Source: Clostridiales bacterium (GTDB lineage Bacteria; Bacillota; Clostridia; Christensenellales; Pumilibacteraceae). From it: a stretch of 64,000 nucleotides of DNA. The stretch is from contig JAFLVD010000001.1 in assembly GCA_022508485.1 (NCBI GenBank), positions 173,430 through 237,429 of the forward strand, written 5' to 3'. The stretch's first letter is position 1, and every line of letters begins with the position of its first letter. Shown here piece by piece: positions 16,699-25,674 of this stretch. The position numbers were made by a program, and so were the translations under genes. The notes under the pieces were generated by a model. It ran no database searches. It was given only the letters and a program-made list of their open reading frames with translations, and had not been told where the DNA came from.

Positions 16699-17915
16699 AA
16701 TGCGATATTCCCCGTGCAAATAGTCATTACCAAAAACAGTACGTACAAAAAGGTCATTGCGATTACAGCCGTCGTAATAAGGGACGCCGACTTCCCTATT
16801 GCGGAAAGTACGCCCGAAAATTTTTCTCCGCCGAGCGGCTCGCTAAGCGCCGCCGTGAGCTTTAACGTGAGCGAAAACACGACAAGCCGACAAATAACGG
16901 GTGCGGCGGTAAGAATTATAAGCACGACCGCGCTCGTACCTACCGCGTTTTTAATCAAAACGTTTCCTGCCATTATATAATCGAAGCCTTGCGACAGATA
17001 ACCGCCGATAATAGGCACGTACTTGGATACGGCAAACCGCGCCGCTTTTATCGATATTCCGTCCTTTACTGTTGCGGTTATACCCGATACGCCGAGCATC
17101 GTAACGAACAGAAAAAACGAAGTGCCCATAAACCACTTACAGCACGACCTGAAAAAATCGGAAGTTTTGTCGAGCTTAATCGACGATGACACCGACCCTA
17201 TAACGTCGAAAACAAGCCCTATAAGCACAAACGGAAAAACGATATATGTTATCGCGTTTGTCATTCCGACGCCGAGCAGTGCGACCGACGGAGTATACAC
17301 GCCGGCGGAGGATGAGGCCCCTGCCGCCGTCATAAGCGTAATCATAACGGGCGCGACGGCGTTAATCTGCGTTTTTACTGACACGACAAACTTCACGGCG
17401 GTCGCGAGCACGGACGCGAAATACCCGACGACAAGACAAACGGCAAGCATTCCGGTAGCGAAATACACAACCTTTTCTATCGACTCGGAAGCGAACTTAC
17501 CCCTAAGCGAGCTTATAAGATTGTACGCAAGCACTATCGCAAGCACGGAAAGCATCATCGGCACAAACTCGAGGACTTCCGCGCCGAACAATCTGAAAAC
17601 GTGCATTATTATTCCACCGACGTTATCGGGGTCGTTCCCGTTTGCCGCCGCCCTAATCCGCTCGACTATATCGGAATATCCGAACACCGCAATCCCCTTG
17701 TCGTCAAGCATATCGAGTAAACTTTGCAGTCCGCTTAAATCGAGATTGTCCAGTAGCTCGTCGACGCTATCGGGAACGGTCTGTTCTTCCTCCTCGCTCG
17801 GCACGGTGTACTCTTCCGCGTAAGCTACGTCCCCCTTACAAATAAGGCAAAGTAAACACGCGCAAAATACCGTCGCGATTACAATTATTCGGAATTTCTT
17901 AACCGTGTATTTCAT
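16695..17915 (-). CDS. spoIIIAE: Stage III sporulation protein AE
   Basis: The 406-residue protein has a signal peptide (about 8-32), an acidic outside region, and seven to eight membrane segments. It is the largest integral membrane subunit of the SpoIIIA channel. Conserved-looking stretches are VPMMLSVLAIVLAYNLI and PVMITLMTAAGASSSAGVY. Start and end overlap spoIIIAD and spoIIIAF by 4 nt each, which suggests translational coupling. Confidence 0.93.
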   Translation of the reverse strand: MKYTVKKFRIIVIATVFCACLLCLICKGDVAYAEEYTVPSEEEEQTVPDSVDELLDNLDLSGLQSLLDMLDDKGIAVFGYSDIVERIRAAANGNDPDNVGGIIMHVFRLFGAEVLEFVPMMLSVLAIVLAYNLISSLRGKFASESIEKVVYFATGMLAVCLVVGYFASVLATAVKFVVSVKTQINAVAPVMITLMTAAGASSSAGVYTPSVALLGVGMTNAITYIVFPFVLIGLVFDVIGSVSSSIKLDKTSDFFRSCCKWFMGTSFFLFVTMLGVSGITATVKDGISIKAARFAVSKYVPIIGGYLSQGFDYIMAGNVLIKNAVGTSAVVLIILTAAPVICRLVVFSLTLKLTAALSEPLGGEKFSGVLSAIGKSASLITTAVIAMTFLYVLFLVMTICTGNIAL

Positions 17916-18298
17916 GACAACATTCCGGCAATGAATTCGAAAAGCTCGACTATAACGGGAATAGACGCCGCTACGATGATAAGCTTACCTGCAAACGTAA
18001 CTCTATCCGCAAGAGAGGAAAGCCCGGCGTCCTCTATGAGCGAGGCGGAAAACTCCGTTATGTAGCCCACCGCAATAATCTTAAAAAGAAGCGATACGAC
18101 CGACGTAGCTAATCCAGCGCGGCGAGCGATATTAGATATAACCCCGAAGATATCCGAAAAATAGTTAACGACGGACAGAACAACGATAACGCCGCCGGCA
18201 AGACCCACGATAAGCGCAAGCTCGCTTTTAACGTCGCGAAGAATCATAACGCAAAACGCAGTAATAAGCGCCACCGCCACGATCTTGAATATCTCCAT
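17912..18298 (-). CDS. spoIIIAD: Stage III sporulation protein AD
   Basis: The 128-residue protein has four hydrophobic segments. The SpoIIIAC/AD family core appears as VSLLFKIIAVGYITEFSASL and EDAGLSSLADRVTFAGKLII. It is an integral membrane part of the channel. It starts 1 nt after the spoIIIAC stop. Confidence 0.92.
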   Translation of the reverse strand: MEIFKIVAVALITAFCVMILRDVKSELALIVGLAGGVIVVLSVVNYFSDIFGVISNIARRAGLATSVVSLLFKIIAVGYITEFSASLIEDAGLSSLADRVTFAGKLIIVAASIPVIVELFEFIAGMLS

Positions 18299-18299
18299 G

Positions 18300-18497
18300 T
18301 CAAAAGAGTCCGAACACGGTTTTCAGCGAGTCGAAAAGCTGCCCTATCATATTTATAACGATTATAAGGACGATAACAAGCCCGGCAAGCGTCGTAAGGG
18401 TTGCTATCTCATCTTTGTCCGCTTTTTTAAGCAGCGTGTTTACAAGCGCCGTTATAAGCCCCACGGCGGCGATTTTAAATATAATGCTTATATCCAT
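18300..18497 (-). CDS. spoIIIAC: Stage III sporulation protein AC
   Basis: The 65-residue protein has two membrane helices, starting MDISIIFKIAAVGLITALVN and containing KKADKDEIATLTTLAGLVIV. The true start is ATG at 18497, with AGGCGGAAA upstream; the longer frame to 18560 overlaps spoIIIAB and lacks homology. AC and AD are related proteins of the same family. Confidence 0.92.
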   Translation of the reverse strand: MDISIIFKIAAVGLITALVNTLLKKADKDEIATLTTLAGLVIVLIIVINMIGQLFDSLKTVFGLF

Positions 18498-18504
18498 TTT
18501 CCGC

Positions 18505-18990
18505 CTACAAAAAGAGAATACCGAGACACAACCCGAACAAAAATCCGAGCTTAATCGCAAGGGGTCCGTACTTTTTACTTTTTTCCGTCGCGGCGTTATA
18601 ATCCGCCTCGAACTTTTTATAGTACATGTCGAGATCGTTTGTCTGGCTGTCTTGGTCCATAGCGCCGAGCGAGCAAAAGAATCCGTTTACGTCCGAAAAT
18701 GCGGAAGCCGACAAAAAACCGCGGCTCAGCTTTAAATCCCCGTCCTTAGTGGAAACGAAAGCTATGTATTCCGAAATCTGCGCGGCAAGCCTTTCGCTGT
18801 TCGATTTAAACCCCTTCATTACGGAAGCTACGCTGTCGCGGCGGCAAGCGATATTTCGTTTCAGCTCGGATATAAGCTCGCAAACAGACAAGTAATACTT
18901 GCTCGTCCTTTGATACATCCTGCTTAGCCAAAAACCAAGCCCAGTACCGACTGCGGCACATAAAAACACAATAAAAATCTTTACGCTCAT
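18505..18990 (-). CDS. spoIIIAB: Stage III sporulation protein AB
   Basis: The 161-residue protein has hydrophobic segments at both ends and a helical cytosolic middle (YQRTSKYYLSVCELISELKR, a GspF-like half domain). It is thought to act as the platform for the ATPase SpoIIIAA. The start overlaps the spoIIIAA stop by 4 nt. Confidence 0.9.
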   Translation of the reverse strand: MSVKIFIVFLCAAVGTGLGFWLSRMYQRTSKYYLSVCELISELKRNIACRRDSVASVMKGFKSNSERLAAQISEYIAFVSTKDGDLKLSRGFLSASAFSDVNGFFCSLGAMDQDSQTNDLDMYYKKFEADYNAATEKSKKYGPLAIKLGFLFGLCLGILFL

Positions 18991-19880
18991 GCCGCCTCCG
19001 AGCCGGTATAAACTTTAAGCCCCATCGATTTATCGAGCACGGCAAAAACAGAAAACGCGTTTGTTTTTACGAGCCGCTCGAATTCCGGCTTGATAGAAAA
19101 ATCTCGAAAATCGCGCGCGTGCACCGTCGATACGACGGAAATTCCGCTGTGTATCGCCGTAAGCACCGCGCCCGTGTCGCTCGGGAAAAGCTCGTCCGTC
19201 ATTATAACGTCGGGGCGCATGTACGCTATTCCGAGCGTAAACGCGTGAGGCTTGTCCGCACCGCTCACCACGTCCGTATTACACCCTACGTCAAGGGTCG
19301 GCACTCCGTCTACGCAGGAAGCAAGCTCGTACTTTTCGTCGCACAAAAGCACGTTTTTCCCGGAATCGGAAACGAGCCGACACAAATCTCTCAGAACGGT
19401 CGTCTTTCCGCAGCCGGGCGGCGAAATTATAAGCGCGTTATTTATTCCTCCGTTAGATATCAGCGAGTAGTACAGCGGCGCGGCGCACCCCTTTACTTCG
19501 TGCGGAATTCTGATATTGACCGCCGAAAAATCCTTAACGGATACCGTCTTTTCCCCACTTACCACGCTGCTACCGCAAACGCCGACTCTTATTCCGCCGC
19601 CGACCGGAATATATCCGCGCTTTACAGTATCGGCTATCGTATAAAGCGAGTGCTCGCACGCGCGAAGAATAACGCCCTCCGCTTCCTTTTCGCCGGCGAC
19701 GAGCGCGGACTGCCTGTCCTTACTTATTCCGCCGACCGACAAATAGTAATAAACGCCACCGTAGCAAATACGCACCGGCAGGCGGTTTCTTATTCTTACC
19801 TCGCTCAGCTTCGAGACGTTGAGCCGCGCGACGATAATATCCGCAAAGCGGTCGGGTATGAGTTTAAACAGCTCGTCCAT
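18987..19880 (-). CDS. spoIIIAA: Stage III sporulation protein AA (secretion-type ATPase)
   Basis: The 297-residue AAA-type ATPase resembles type II/IV secretion motors. Walker A is SPPGCGKTTVLRDL, the Walker B-like segment is RPDVIMTDELF, and STVHARD holds the conserved His. It presumably powers the SpoIIIA channel that feeds the forespore. It is first in the operon. No Shine-Dalgarno is visible; sigma-E-like -10 sequences lie directly upstream. Confidence 0.95.
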   Translation of the reverse strand: MDELFKLIPDRFADIIVARLNVSKLSEVRIRNRLPVRICYGGVYYYLSVGGISKDRQSALVAGEKEAEGVILRACEHSLYTIADTVKRGYIPVGGGIRVGVCGSSVVSGEKTVSVKDFSAVNIRIPHEVKGCAAPLYYSLISNGGINNALIISPPGCGKTTVLRDLCRLVSDSGKNVLLCDEKYELASCVDGVPTLDVGCNTDVVSGADKPHAFTLGIAYMRPDVIMTDELFPSDTGAVLTAIHSGISVVSTVHARDFRDFSIKPEFERLVKTNAFSVFAVLDKSMGLKVYTGSEAA

Positions 19881-19886
19881 ACCGCT

Positions 19887-19935
19887 ATATTTATGGCAAA
19901 AAGCCGCTATTTATGTTTACGACGGCAAAATACGC
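19887..19935 (-). promoter_or_regulatory. Candidate sigma-E promoter(s) of the spoIIIA operon
   Basis: Two overlapping candidates on the minus strand. One is ACATAAA (19910-19916), 14 bp, CATAAATAT (19887-19895), ending 6 nt before the ATG. The other is GCGTATT (19929-19935), 13 bp, CATAAATAG (19907-19915). spoIIIA is sigma-E controlled in B. subtilis. Which one is used cannot be told by eye. Confidence 0.45.
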
Positions 19936-19959
19936 GCAGGTAAAGATTATGTTATTATA

Positions 19960-21474
19960 TTATAATAACGGACTTATCATACCGGCTACTTTACAAAACG
20001 CTTTTTTAAAAGCGTTTTGGTTAAATCCGTCCATGTCAGCGGAACGGTTAAAAACGCCGATAAAATCCTTTTCGATATCCGAAATACAATCGGTATTAAA
20101 CATCAAAACGCAGTTTTCGTAGTTATAAAGCAAGCTTCTGTAATCGAGGTTGGCAGAACCCACGATTGCCGTTACTCCGTCGCAAATAAGCTGCTTGGCG
20201 TGAATAAAACCGGGCATGTATTCGTATATCTTTACGCCGCGATCGGTAAGAGACTTATAGTTGTTTCGTCCTATTTCAAAAACGAGCTTTTTGTCTGGAA
20301 TATGCGGCACGACTATTCTTACGTCCACCCCACGCGCCGCCGCGTTTATCAGGCTCTTTTTTACTCGACTGTCGCATACGAGATACGGCGAGGAAATCCA
20401 AACGTACTTGTTCGCGGAGTCGATAAGGTTTATATACGCGTTTTCCGTTACTAATCTGTCGTAAAGCGGCTTCGGTCCGTCGCAAAACGGCATAACGACG
20501 CCGCGGCAAGCAACCGATTCGCTCTTTCCCAAAAACCTGTCGATAGGCTCGGCGGTTTTTGTCGCCAAAAGGAAATCGGATAAAAAGAAGTATGACAGTG
20601 AATCGACCGCAGGGCCGTAAAGCCTTATCGCAGTATCCTTCCACACCCCGTACGGGCTTACGAGGTTTATATATTCGTCGGCGATGTTTATTCCGCCGGT
20701 ATACCCTATTTTTCCGTCGATAACGGTTATCTTGCGGTGATTGCGGTTGTTGTGGAAGGGCGCCGGAATCGGAACCAGTTTATTAAACCTTATCGTTTTT
20801 ATTCCGATTTTATTCAGCTCATCCGCATATCGAGGGGACATTCGGTCGACCGAACCGAAATCGTCGTAAATAATACGAACTTCCACGCCTTCCGCAGCTT
20901 TGCCCTTTAAAACGGAAAGCACTCGGTTAAGCATTTCCCCTTCACCGAAAAGAAAATATTCCAAAAATATAAAATCCCTCGCGCTTTCGAGGTCGCGAAG
21001 ATAATCGGCAAAAAATCTCTCGCCGTACGGATAATGCCTTACGTCGGTATTCGTATAACCTGACATGCCCGAAACCGATTCGATATAATCGGCCTGCAAA
21101 AGCTGTTCGGGCGATAAAACCCGTTCGTAAGTCGTGCGCTGCGGAATATACGCGTTTGCTTGTCGTTTTAAATTATCGAGTAGATTTTCGGTCTTTTTTC
21201 CGATTGGATTGTACGAAAAAAGCACATACACCGTAAAACCGAAAAACGGCAAAATGATAAGCACGATAAGCCAGGATATTTTACTTTCCTTAGGCATATC
21301 CCTGCACAGCACGGAAAGAACTGCCGTAAAAACCAAAGCGGCATAGATATAACGAAAAAACTCGAAGTAAAAACAAAGCACGAAAAAAACCGCAACGATA
21401 ATACATATCTGCAAAAACACAGAAACGGAAGTTGCGGTTTTTCGTCCAAACATAGGCTTTTTTTGATTTTGCAC
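19960..21474 (-). CDS. cls: Cardiolipin synthase (phospholipase D family)
   Basis: The 504-residue membrane enzyme condenses two phosphatidylglycerol molecules to cardiolipin. Two N-terminal membrane helices (about 16-55) precede two HKD catalytic motifs: HRKITVIDGKIGYTGG in the first half and HAKQLICDGVTAIVGSAN in the second. The start is GTG at 21474, with AAAGGGGAT upstream at rather long spacing. The ATG at 21453 is an alternative. It follows the thioesterase gene by 10 nt. Confidence 0.93.
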   Translation of the reverse strand: MQNQKKPMFGRKTATSVSVFLQICIIVAVFFVLCFYFEFFRYIYAALVFTAVLSVLCRDMPKESKISWLIVLIILPFFGFTVYVLFSYNPIGKKTENLLDNLKRQANAYIPQRTTYERVLSPEQLLQADYIESVSGMSGYTNTDVRHYPYGERFFADYLRDLESARDFIFLEYFLFGEGEMLNRVLSVLKGKAAEGVEVRIIYDDFGSVDRMSPRYADELNKIGIKTIRFNKLVPIPAPFHNNRNHRKITVIDGKIGYTGGINIADEYINLVSPYGVWKDTAIRLYGPAVDSLSYFFLSDFLLATKTAEPIDRFLGKSESVACRGVVMPFCDGPKPLYDRLVTENAYINLIDSANKYVWISSPYLVCDSRVKKSLINAAARGVDVRIVVPHIPDKKLVFEIGRNNYKSLTDRGVKIYEYMPGFIHAKQLICDGVTAIVGSANLDYRSLLYNYENCVLMFNTDCISDIEKDFIGVFNRSADMDGFNQNAFKKAFCKVAGMISPLL

Positions 21475-21484
21475 CGAAATAAAA

Positions 21485-22192
21485 CTATCCCCTTTCTATC
21501 CGAGCGGTAACTATATTCTTTCCGTCGGATTTATCCAGCGCGTAGCCGTATAAACCGTCGCGCTTGCCGCGAAGAAGAACGATCTCGTCGCCCAGTCGCG
21601 CTTGCGCGTTATACTTAATGGTAAAAACGAACGGCTCGCCGAATATAGTATGTACATCTTCGGTAGAAAGTGTGCTTAAATACATTAAAATAGATTGAGT
21701 ATTGTTAAGATGAATGGAATAATCGATATTTGCGGCGTTTACGGTTGCCGGGAAAGTCTCGGAGTAATCCAATTCCTCGATTGGGAACTTGACGTCGATA
21801 TTTTCGGGCGGATATTCAAACGGAATGTCCGACAGTTTTTTAAATCTAAACGATTCGATATCTATTACGCACATCTCGACAAAGCATTCGATTATTACAT
21901 TACCCTCGCCGTCGATAAACTCGACGGACATAACGTTTGTAAGATGTTTTGCCATAACGCTTTTACACCTAAGCGTTACCCACTCGCCCCAAACGGGCAG
22001 GCGAATACATACAAACTTGCTCTTGGAAAACACCCACATGCTGTGATATTTCGTCCTAAGAGTAACGTTGTCGCACCCCATTAAATCGAGCGTTTCGGTA
22101 ACCATGTTCTGCACCGTATTCGCTACCGCAAACAGCGTCATTTTTATCTCGTAATCCACTTCGGAAGCGTGGATTCGCTTTTTAATTTCCAT
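21485..22192 (-). CDS. Acyl-ACP thioesterase-like protein (double hotdog)
   Basis: The 235-residue protein resembles FatA/FatB-type thioesterases: an N-terminal hotdog with SMWVFSKSKFVCIRLP, a second with SIHLNNTQSILMYL (compare the family's HVNN active-site segment) and a C-terminal strand region. Such enzymes release fatty acids from acyl carrier protein. The adjoining cls gene makes a lipid role plausible. The active-site Asn and His seem present; the distal catalytic Cys/Glu was not identified with certainty. It lies after the efp terminator. Confidence 0.72.
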   Translation of the reverse strand: MEIKKRIHASEVDYEIKMTLFAVANTVQNMVTETLDLMGCDNVTLRTKYHSMWVFSKSKFVCIRLPVWGEWVTLRCKSVMAKHLTNVMSVEFIDGEGNVIIECFVEMCVIDIESFRFKKLSDIPFEYPPENIDVKFPIEELDYSETFPATVNAANIDYSIHLNNTQSILMYLSTLSTEDVHTIFGEPFVFTIKYNAQARLGDEIVLLRGKRDGLYGYALDKSDGKNIVTARIERG

Positions 22193-22207
22193 ATGTACCC
22201 CATTAAA

Positions 22208-22237
22208 AAGGCAACCGATATATAAACCGATTGCCTT
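22208..22237 (-). terminator. Rho-independent terminator after efp
   Basis: A 12-bp stem (22208-22219 with 22226-22237, two G-U pairs) and a 6-nt loop are followed by a T run on the minus strand. Confidence 0.85.
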
Positions 22238-22260
22238 AAACGATTTGAATTATTAAAAAA

Positions 22261-22821
22261 TTACTTTACGCGTTCCATATACGTTCCGGTACGGGTATCG
22301 ACGCGGATTTTATCGCCGATGTTAACAAACAGCGGAACGCCGATCTGGTAGCCGGTTTCGAGCGTCGCCGGCTTGTTGCCCGGTTTAGAAGTGTCGCCCT
22401 GAATACCTGCCTCGGTATCTGTTACGACAAGCTCGACAAAGTTGGGCGGCTCGACGGCAAACGGCGAACCCTTGTACGACGAAATCGTGCAGGTCATCTC
22501 CTCTTTAATAAAGCGGAGTGCGTCGGCGCAAACCTCGTAGTTTAAAGGAAGCATGTCGAACGTTTCGGTATCCATAAAGTAGTACAGATCGCCGTCGCTG
22601 TACGAATACTGATATTCGCGCCTTTCGATATGCGCTTCCTCGTATTTGTCGGACGGGTTGAAAGTTGTTTCCAAAACCTGACCGGTTATGACGTTTTTGA
22701 TTTTAGTGCGAACAAACGCAGAGCCTTTACCCGGCTTTACGTGCTGAAACTCCACGACCGTGTAGACCTTACCGTCCATCTCGAATGTAGTTCCCTTGCG
22801 GAAATCTCCTGCTGAAACCAT
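22261..22821 (-). CDS. efp: Elongation factor P
   Basis: The 186-residue three-domain factor relieves ribosome stalling at polyproline. Domain I has the modified-residue loop [10 protein letters not shown], with Lys at the tip as in most Firmicutes. GGAGGTAATA precedes the ATG. It overlaps the pepP stop (TAATG), the common pepP-efp pair. No EpmA-type modifying enzyme is in the window. Confidence 0.97.
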   Translation of the reverse strand: MVSAGDFRKGTTFEMDGKVYTVVEFQHVKPGKGSAFVRTKIKNVITGQVLETTFNPSDKYEEAHIERREYQYSYSDGDLYYFMDTETFDMLPLNYEVCADALRFIKEEMTCTISSYKGSPFAVEPPNFVELVVTDTEAGIQGDTSKPGNKPATLETGYQIGVPLFVNIGDKIRVDTRTGTYMERVK

Positions 22822-23888
22822 TATTTACCTCCGTTATTTAAGATTAAGTTTTTATCGTAACCCGTAATATCCTCACACCCGTTTTCTCTTACTACAAGCA
22901 TGTCTTCTATACGGACTCCGCCAAGCCCGGGAACGTATATGCCCGGCTCTGCGGTTATTACCATGTTGGGTTTAAGCTCTATATGAGCGCCCGATCCCAC
23001 GCGCGGATACTCGTGAATATCTATTCCGACGCCGTGGCCGAACGAGTGGCCGAACATATCGCCGTAGCCGTTTGCTCTGATATATTCGCGTGCAAAGGCG
23101 TCCGCGTCGTGGCAAGTATGTCCGGGCTTAATGTTGTGTATCGCATACTCCAGCGCGCGTTTAACTATGTCGTAAACTTTAAGCATCTGCTCGCCGGGAT
23201 TGCCGAGGCAAAACGTGCGCGTCATGTCCGAGCAGTAGCCTTTGTATTTTGCACCCATGTCGACGAGGATGAGCGCGTCCTTTTCGAGCTTAAAATCCGA
23301 GGGATGGTGGTGAGGCTCGGCGGTATGCGCGCCGAATGCCACGATCGTCTCAAACGAGTACTTGTCCGCGCCGCCGATAACCATTTCGTAATTGATTTCC
23401 GCCATAAGCTCGCGCTCGGTCATGCCTATTTTTACGCCCGAAATCGCGCGCTTTAACGCGCCTTCCGCTATACTCTGCGCGGTCTTTATAAAGCCGATTT
23501 CATTTTCCGTTTTTACGGCGCGCTTCGCCTCGATAATATCGGTTGCCGGCTTCAGCTTAAAGCCTTTAAGCGCCGCTTTAAACTCGTTAAACTCGGCGAC
23601 GGACATAGTATCCTCGTAGCCGACTGTGGTGGCGTTAAGCTTGGTGAGCGTTTCGGCTATCTTGCCATAGAACTCGGAAAAAGTGCTTATTACGATATCG
23701 CAGTCCCTAACGACCTTTCTCGCTTCGGTCTCGTACCTGAAATCGGTAATAAATACGTTATGATTTTCGGTAACGATAACGGCGCCGAACGACGTTTCCA
23801 AATTTGTAAAATAAAAACGATTTGATTCGCTCATAAACACGAACGCGTCAAACTTACCGTTATTTTCGAAAAGATCGATCGTAACCAT
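22821..23888 (-). CDS. pepP: Xaa-Pro aminopeptidase (M24B family)
   Basis: The 355-residue enzyme has a creatinase-like N-terminal domain and a pita-bread catalytic domain. The dinuclear metal ligands are visible in [40 protein letters not shown] and GGVRIEDM. It removes N-terminal residues preceding proline in the cytosol. ATG 23888 follows AAGGTGATTG; an in-frame TTG lies one codon upstream. Confidence 0.95.
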   Translation of the reverse strand: MVTIDLFENNGKFDAFVFMSESNRFYFTNLETSFGAVIVTENHNVFITDFRYETEARKVVRDCDIVISTFSEFYGKIAETLTKLNATTVGYEDTMSVAEFNEFKAALKGFKLKPATDIIEAKRAVKTENEIGFIKTAQSIAEGALKRAISGVKIGMTERELMAEINYEMVIGGADKYSFETIVAFGAHTAEPHHHPSDFKLEKDALILVDMGAKYKGYCSDMTRTFCLGNPGEQMLKVYDIVKRALEYAIHNIKPGHTCHDADAFAREYIRANGYGDMFGHSFGHGVGIDIHEYPRVGSGAHIELKPNMVITAEPGIYVPGLGGVRIEDMLVVRENGCEDITGYDKNLILNNGGK

Positions 23889-23927
23889 CAATCACCTTGT
23901 CCTACTCTACTTTGTATCTGTTTATAC

Positions 23928-23956
23928 AGTATAACACACTATATGGAATTTGTTAA
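23928..23956 (-). promoter_or_regulatory. Promoter of pepP-efp
   Basis: Minus strand TTAACA (23951-23956), 17-bp spacer, TATACT (23928-23933), overlapping the stop codon of the upstream gene. Confidence 0.7.
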
Positions 23957-24795
23957 GCGTTTTTATGCATTTTTTTCATTGCGAGCGCGTCGTCGGACAT
24001 TGTGCCGTCCGACTCGCAAACTATATACGGCGACATGCCGTATTCGTCAAACAATTCGGCAAGCGGCGCGTACTCCGGCCCGTATACGCTGTCGGCAAAT
24101 GTAAGGTGGCGGATTTCGCCCTTGTCGCTGTACTGAATTTTGGAAAAATGCACGTGCATTTGCGACGCTTTATCAAACCCGAGCTTGTCGATTGTATAAT
24201 CGAGTATGCGTTTATAATCGTCCTTAGTCTTAATTCCGCCGCGCATGTACGAATTGATATGCCCAAAGTCGAAGCACGGATAAAAGCTGTCGCAAACCGT
24301 ACAAAAATCGACTATTTCCTCGACAGTGCCTATCTGGTTGATTTTCCCCATCGTTTCGAGACAAATCTTGTGCGGATAGTCGAGCGTTTCGCTTTTTTCG
24401 GCGAGAAGGTGCAAATTACTTTTCGCTCGCGCAACCGCCTCGGCGCGCGTCGCTTTTCCGACGGCCGCCGGGTGAACGACAACGCGTTCTCCGCCGAGCT
24501 TACGAACAGCTTCCAACGACTGCATAACGTACATAATAGACTTAGCAATCATTTCCGGGTCGGGATTGGCGAAATTGGTGTAGTACGGCGCGTGCGCACT
24601 GATTGCAATTCCGTACTTTCTAAACTCGGAGTTTATTTTTGCGGCCGTTTCGTCGGACATGGACACACCGCGCCCAAACGAGTACTCGAACGCGTTAAGC
24701 CCCAGCTCGCTTAAAAATTTACCCTCTTCGTACGTATGCTTATGTCCTGTCGCGTAAAACGCCTCGCTGTTTCCGCTCGGTCCTATCCTTATCAT
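23953..24795 (-). CDS. AP endonuclease / deoxyribonuclease IV-like TIM-barrel protein
   Basis: The 280-residue protein has the xylose-isomerase-like barrel of endonuclease IV, with metal ligand segments SAHAPYYTNFANP, VVVHPAA, CLETMGK, FDFGHINSY and HVHFSKI. Endonuclease IV cuts abasic sites in DNA. The match is good but more diverged than typical Nfo, so another substrate cannot be excluded. Start overlaps the ribF stop, ending the rimP-infB operon. Confidence 0.8.
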   Translation of the reverse strand: MIRIGPSGNSEAFYATGHKHTYEEGKFLSELGLNAFEYSFGRGVSMSDETAAKINSEFRKYGIAISAHAPYYTNFANPDPEMIAKSIMYVMQSLEAVRKLGGERVVVHPAAVGKATRAEAVARAKSNLHLLAEKSETLDYPHKICLETMGKINQIGTVEEIVDFCTVCDSFYPCFDFGHINSYMRGGIKTKDDYKRILDYTIDKLGFDKASQMHVHFSKIQYSDKGEIRHLTFADSVYGPEYAPLAELFDEYGMSPYIVCESDGTMSDDALAMKKMHKNA

Positions 24796-25673
24796 TTTTC
24801 ACTCCAACAAATATCCTCGCGCACTTGTTTACTAAGCTGCGCGGGCGTGTCGAATTTTTTTACGGGACGAAGAAATTTGCGAAAATATACGCAGATATTC
24901 TTGTCGTAAACGTTATCGTCAAAATCCTTAATCATCATCTCGACGACGGTTTTGCTTAGGTCGAAGGTCGGTCTTCCGCCGACGTTGACCGCGCCGAAAT
25001 ACCTTTCGTCGTCAATTACGCACTCGGCGCCGTATACGCCCGATTTAGGCAAAAGCTTGTCGAGCGGTATTTTTATATTGGCGGTGGGAATATCGAACAT
25101 GCGCCCGGCGCCGCGGCCGTGAACTATCTTTCCGGTCAGCATAAACGGTGCGCCGAGATACTTTTCCGCGCTTTCGACGTCGCCCGAGGCAAGAAGCGTC
25201 TTTATAACCGTAGTCGACACTCTCGTCCCGTCAATCTCGATTTTATCATGAACGATACATTCGACGCCGCGCTCGCCGCAGTACTTTTTTAACAGCTCGG
25301 CGTCGCCTTTAGCCCCGGCGCCGAAAAGGTAATCGTAGCCGACGACGACCGCCTTTATGTCATAGCGCGAGAACAGCCAATTTAAAAAATCCTCCGCAGA
25401 GCTGTTTTTCATTCGGGCGTCGAAGCGCATAGGTAAAACGAAGTCGCAAAGCCCGTCTAAAAGAGAGAGACGCTCGGTATATGTATAAACGCATTTTTCG
25501 TCCCTGTTAAACAGCTTGTAAGCATTATTGGAAAATGTCGCGACCGCGCTAAAAAGCCCGTGCGATTTTGCGTAAGAGTCCGCCGCCGCAATAATGCTTC
25601 TGTGTCCGACGTGAACGCTGTCGAAGTAGCCTAACGCAAGGCATACCTTGTTATCCGGTGATAGTTCTCGCAT
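24792..25673 (-). CDS. ribF: Bifunctional riboflavin kinase / FAD synthetase
   Basis: The 293-residue protein has an N-terminal nucleotidyltransferase (LGYFDSVHVGHRSII, the GxFDxxHxGH motif) that makes FAD. A C-terminal riboflavin kinase with GRGAGRMFDIPTANI and PKSGVYGAECVI follows. The family's usual 'GFPTAN' reads DIPTAN. It is next to truB as in most Firmicutes. Confidence 0.94.
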   Translation of the reverse strand: MRELSPDNKVCLALGYFDSVHVGHRSIIAAADSYAKSHGLFSAVATFSNNAYKLFNRDEKCVYTYTERLSLLDGLCDFVLPMRFDARMKNSSAEDFLNWLFSRYDIKAVVVGYDYLFGAGAKGDAELLKKYCGERGVECIVHDKIEIDGTRVSTTVIKTLLASGDVESAEKYLGAPFMLTGKIVHGRGAGRMFDIPTANIKIPLDKLLPKSGVYGAECVIDDERYFGAVNVGGRPTFDLSKTVVEMMIKDFDDNVYDKNICVYFRKFLRPVKKFDTPAQLSKQVREDICWSEK

Positions 25674-25674
25674 T

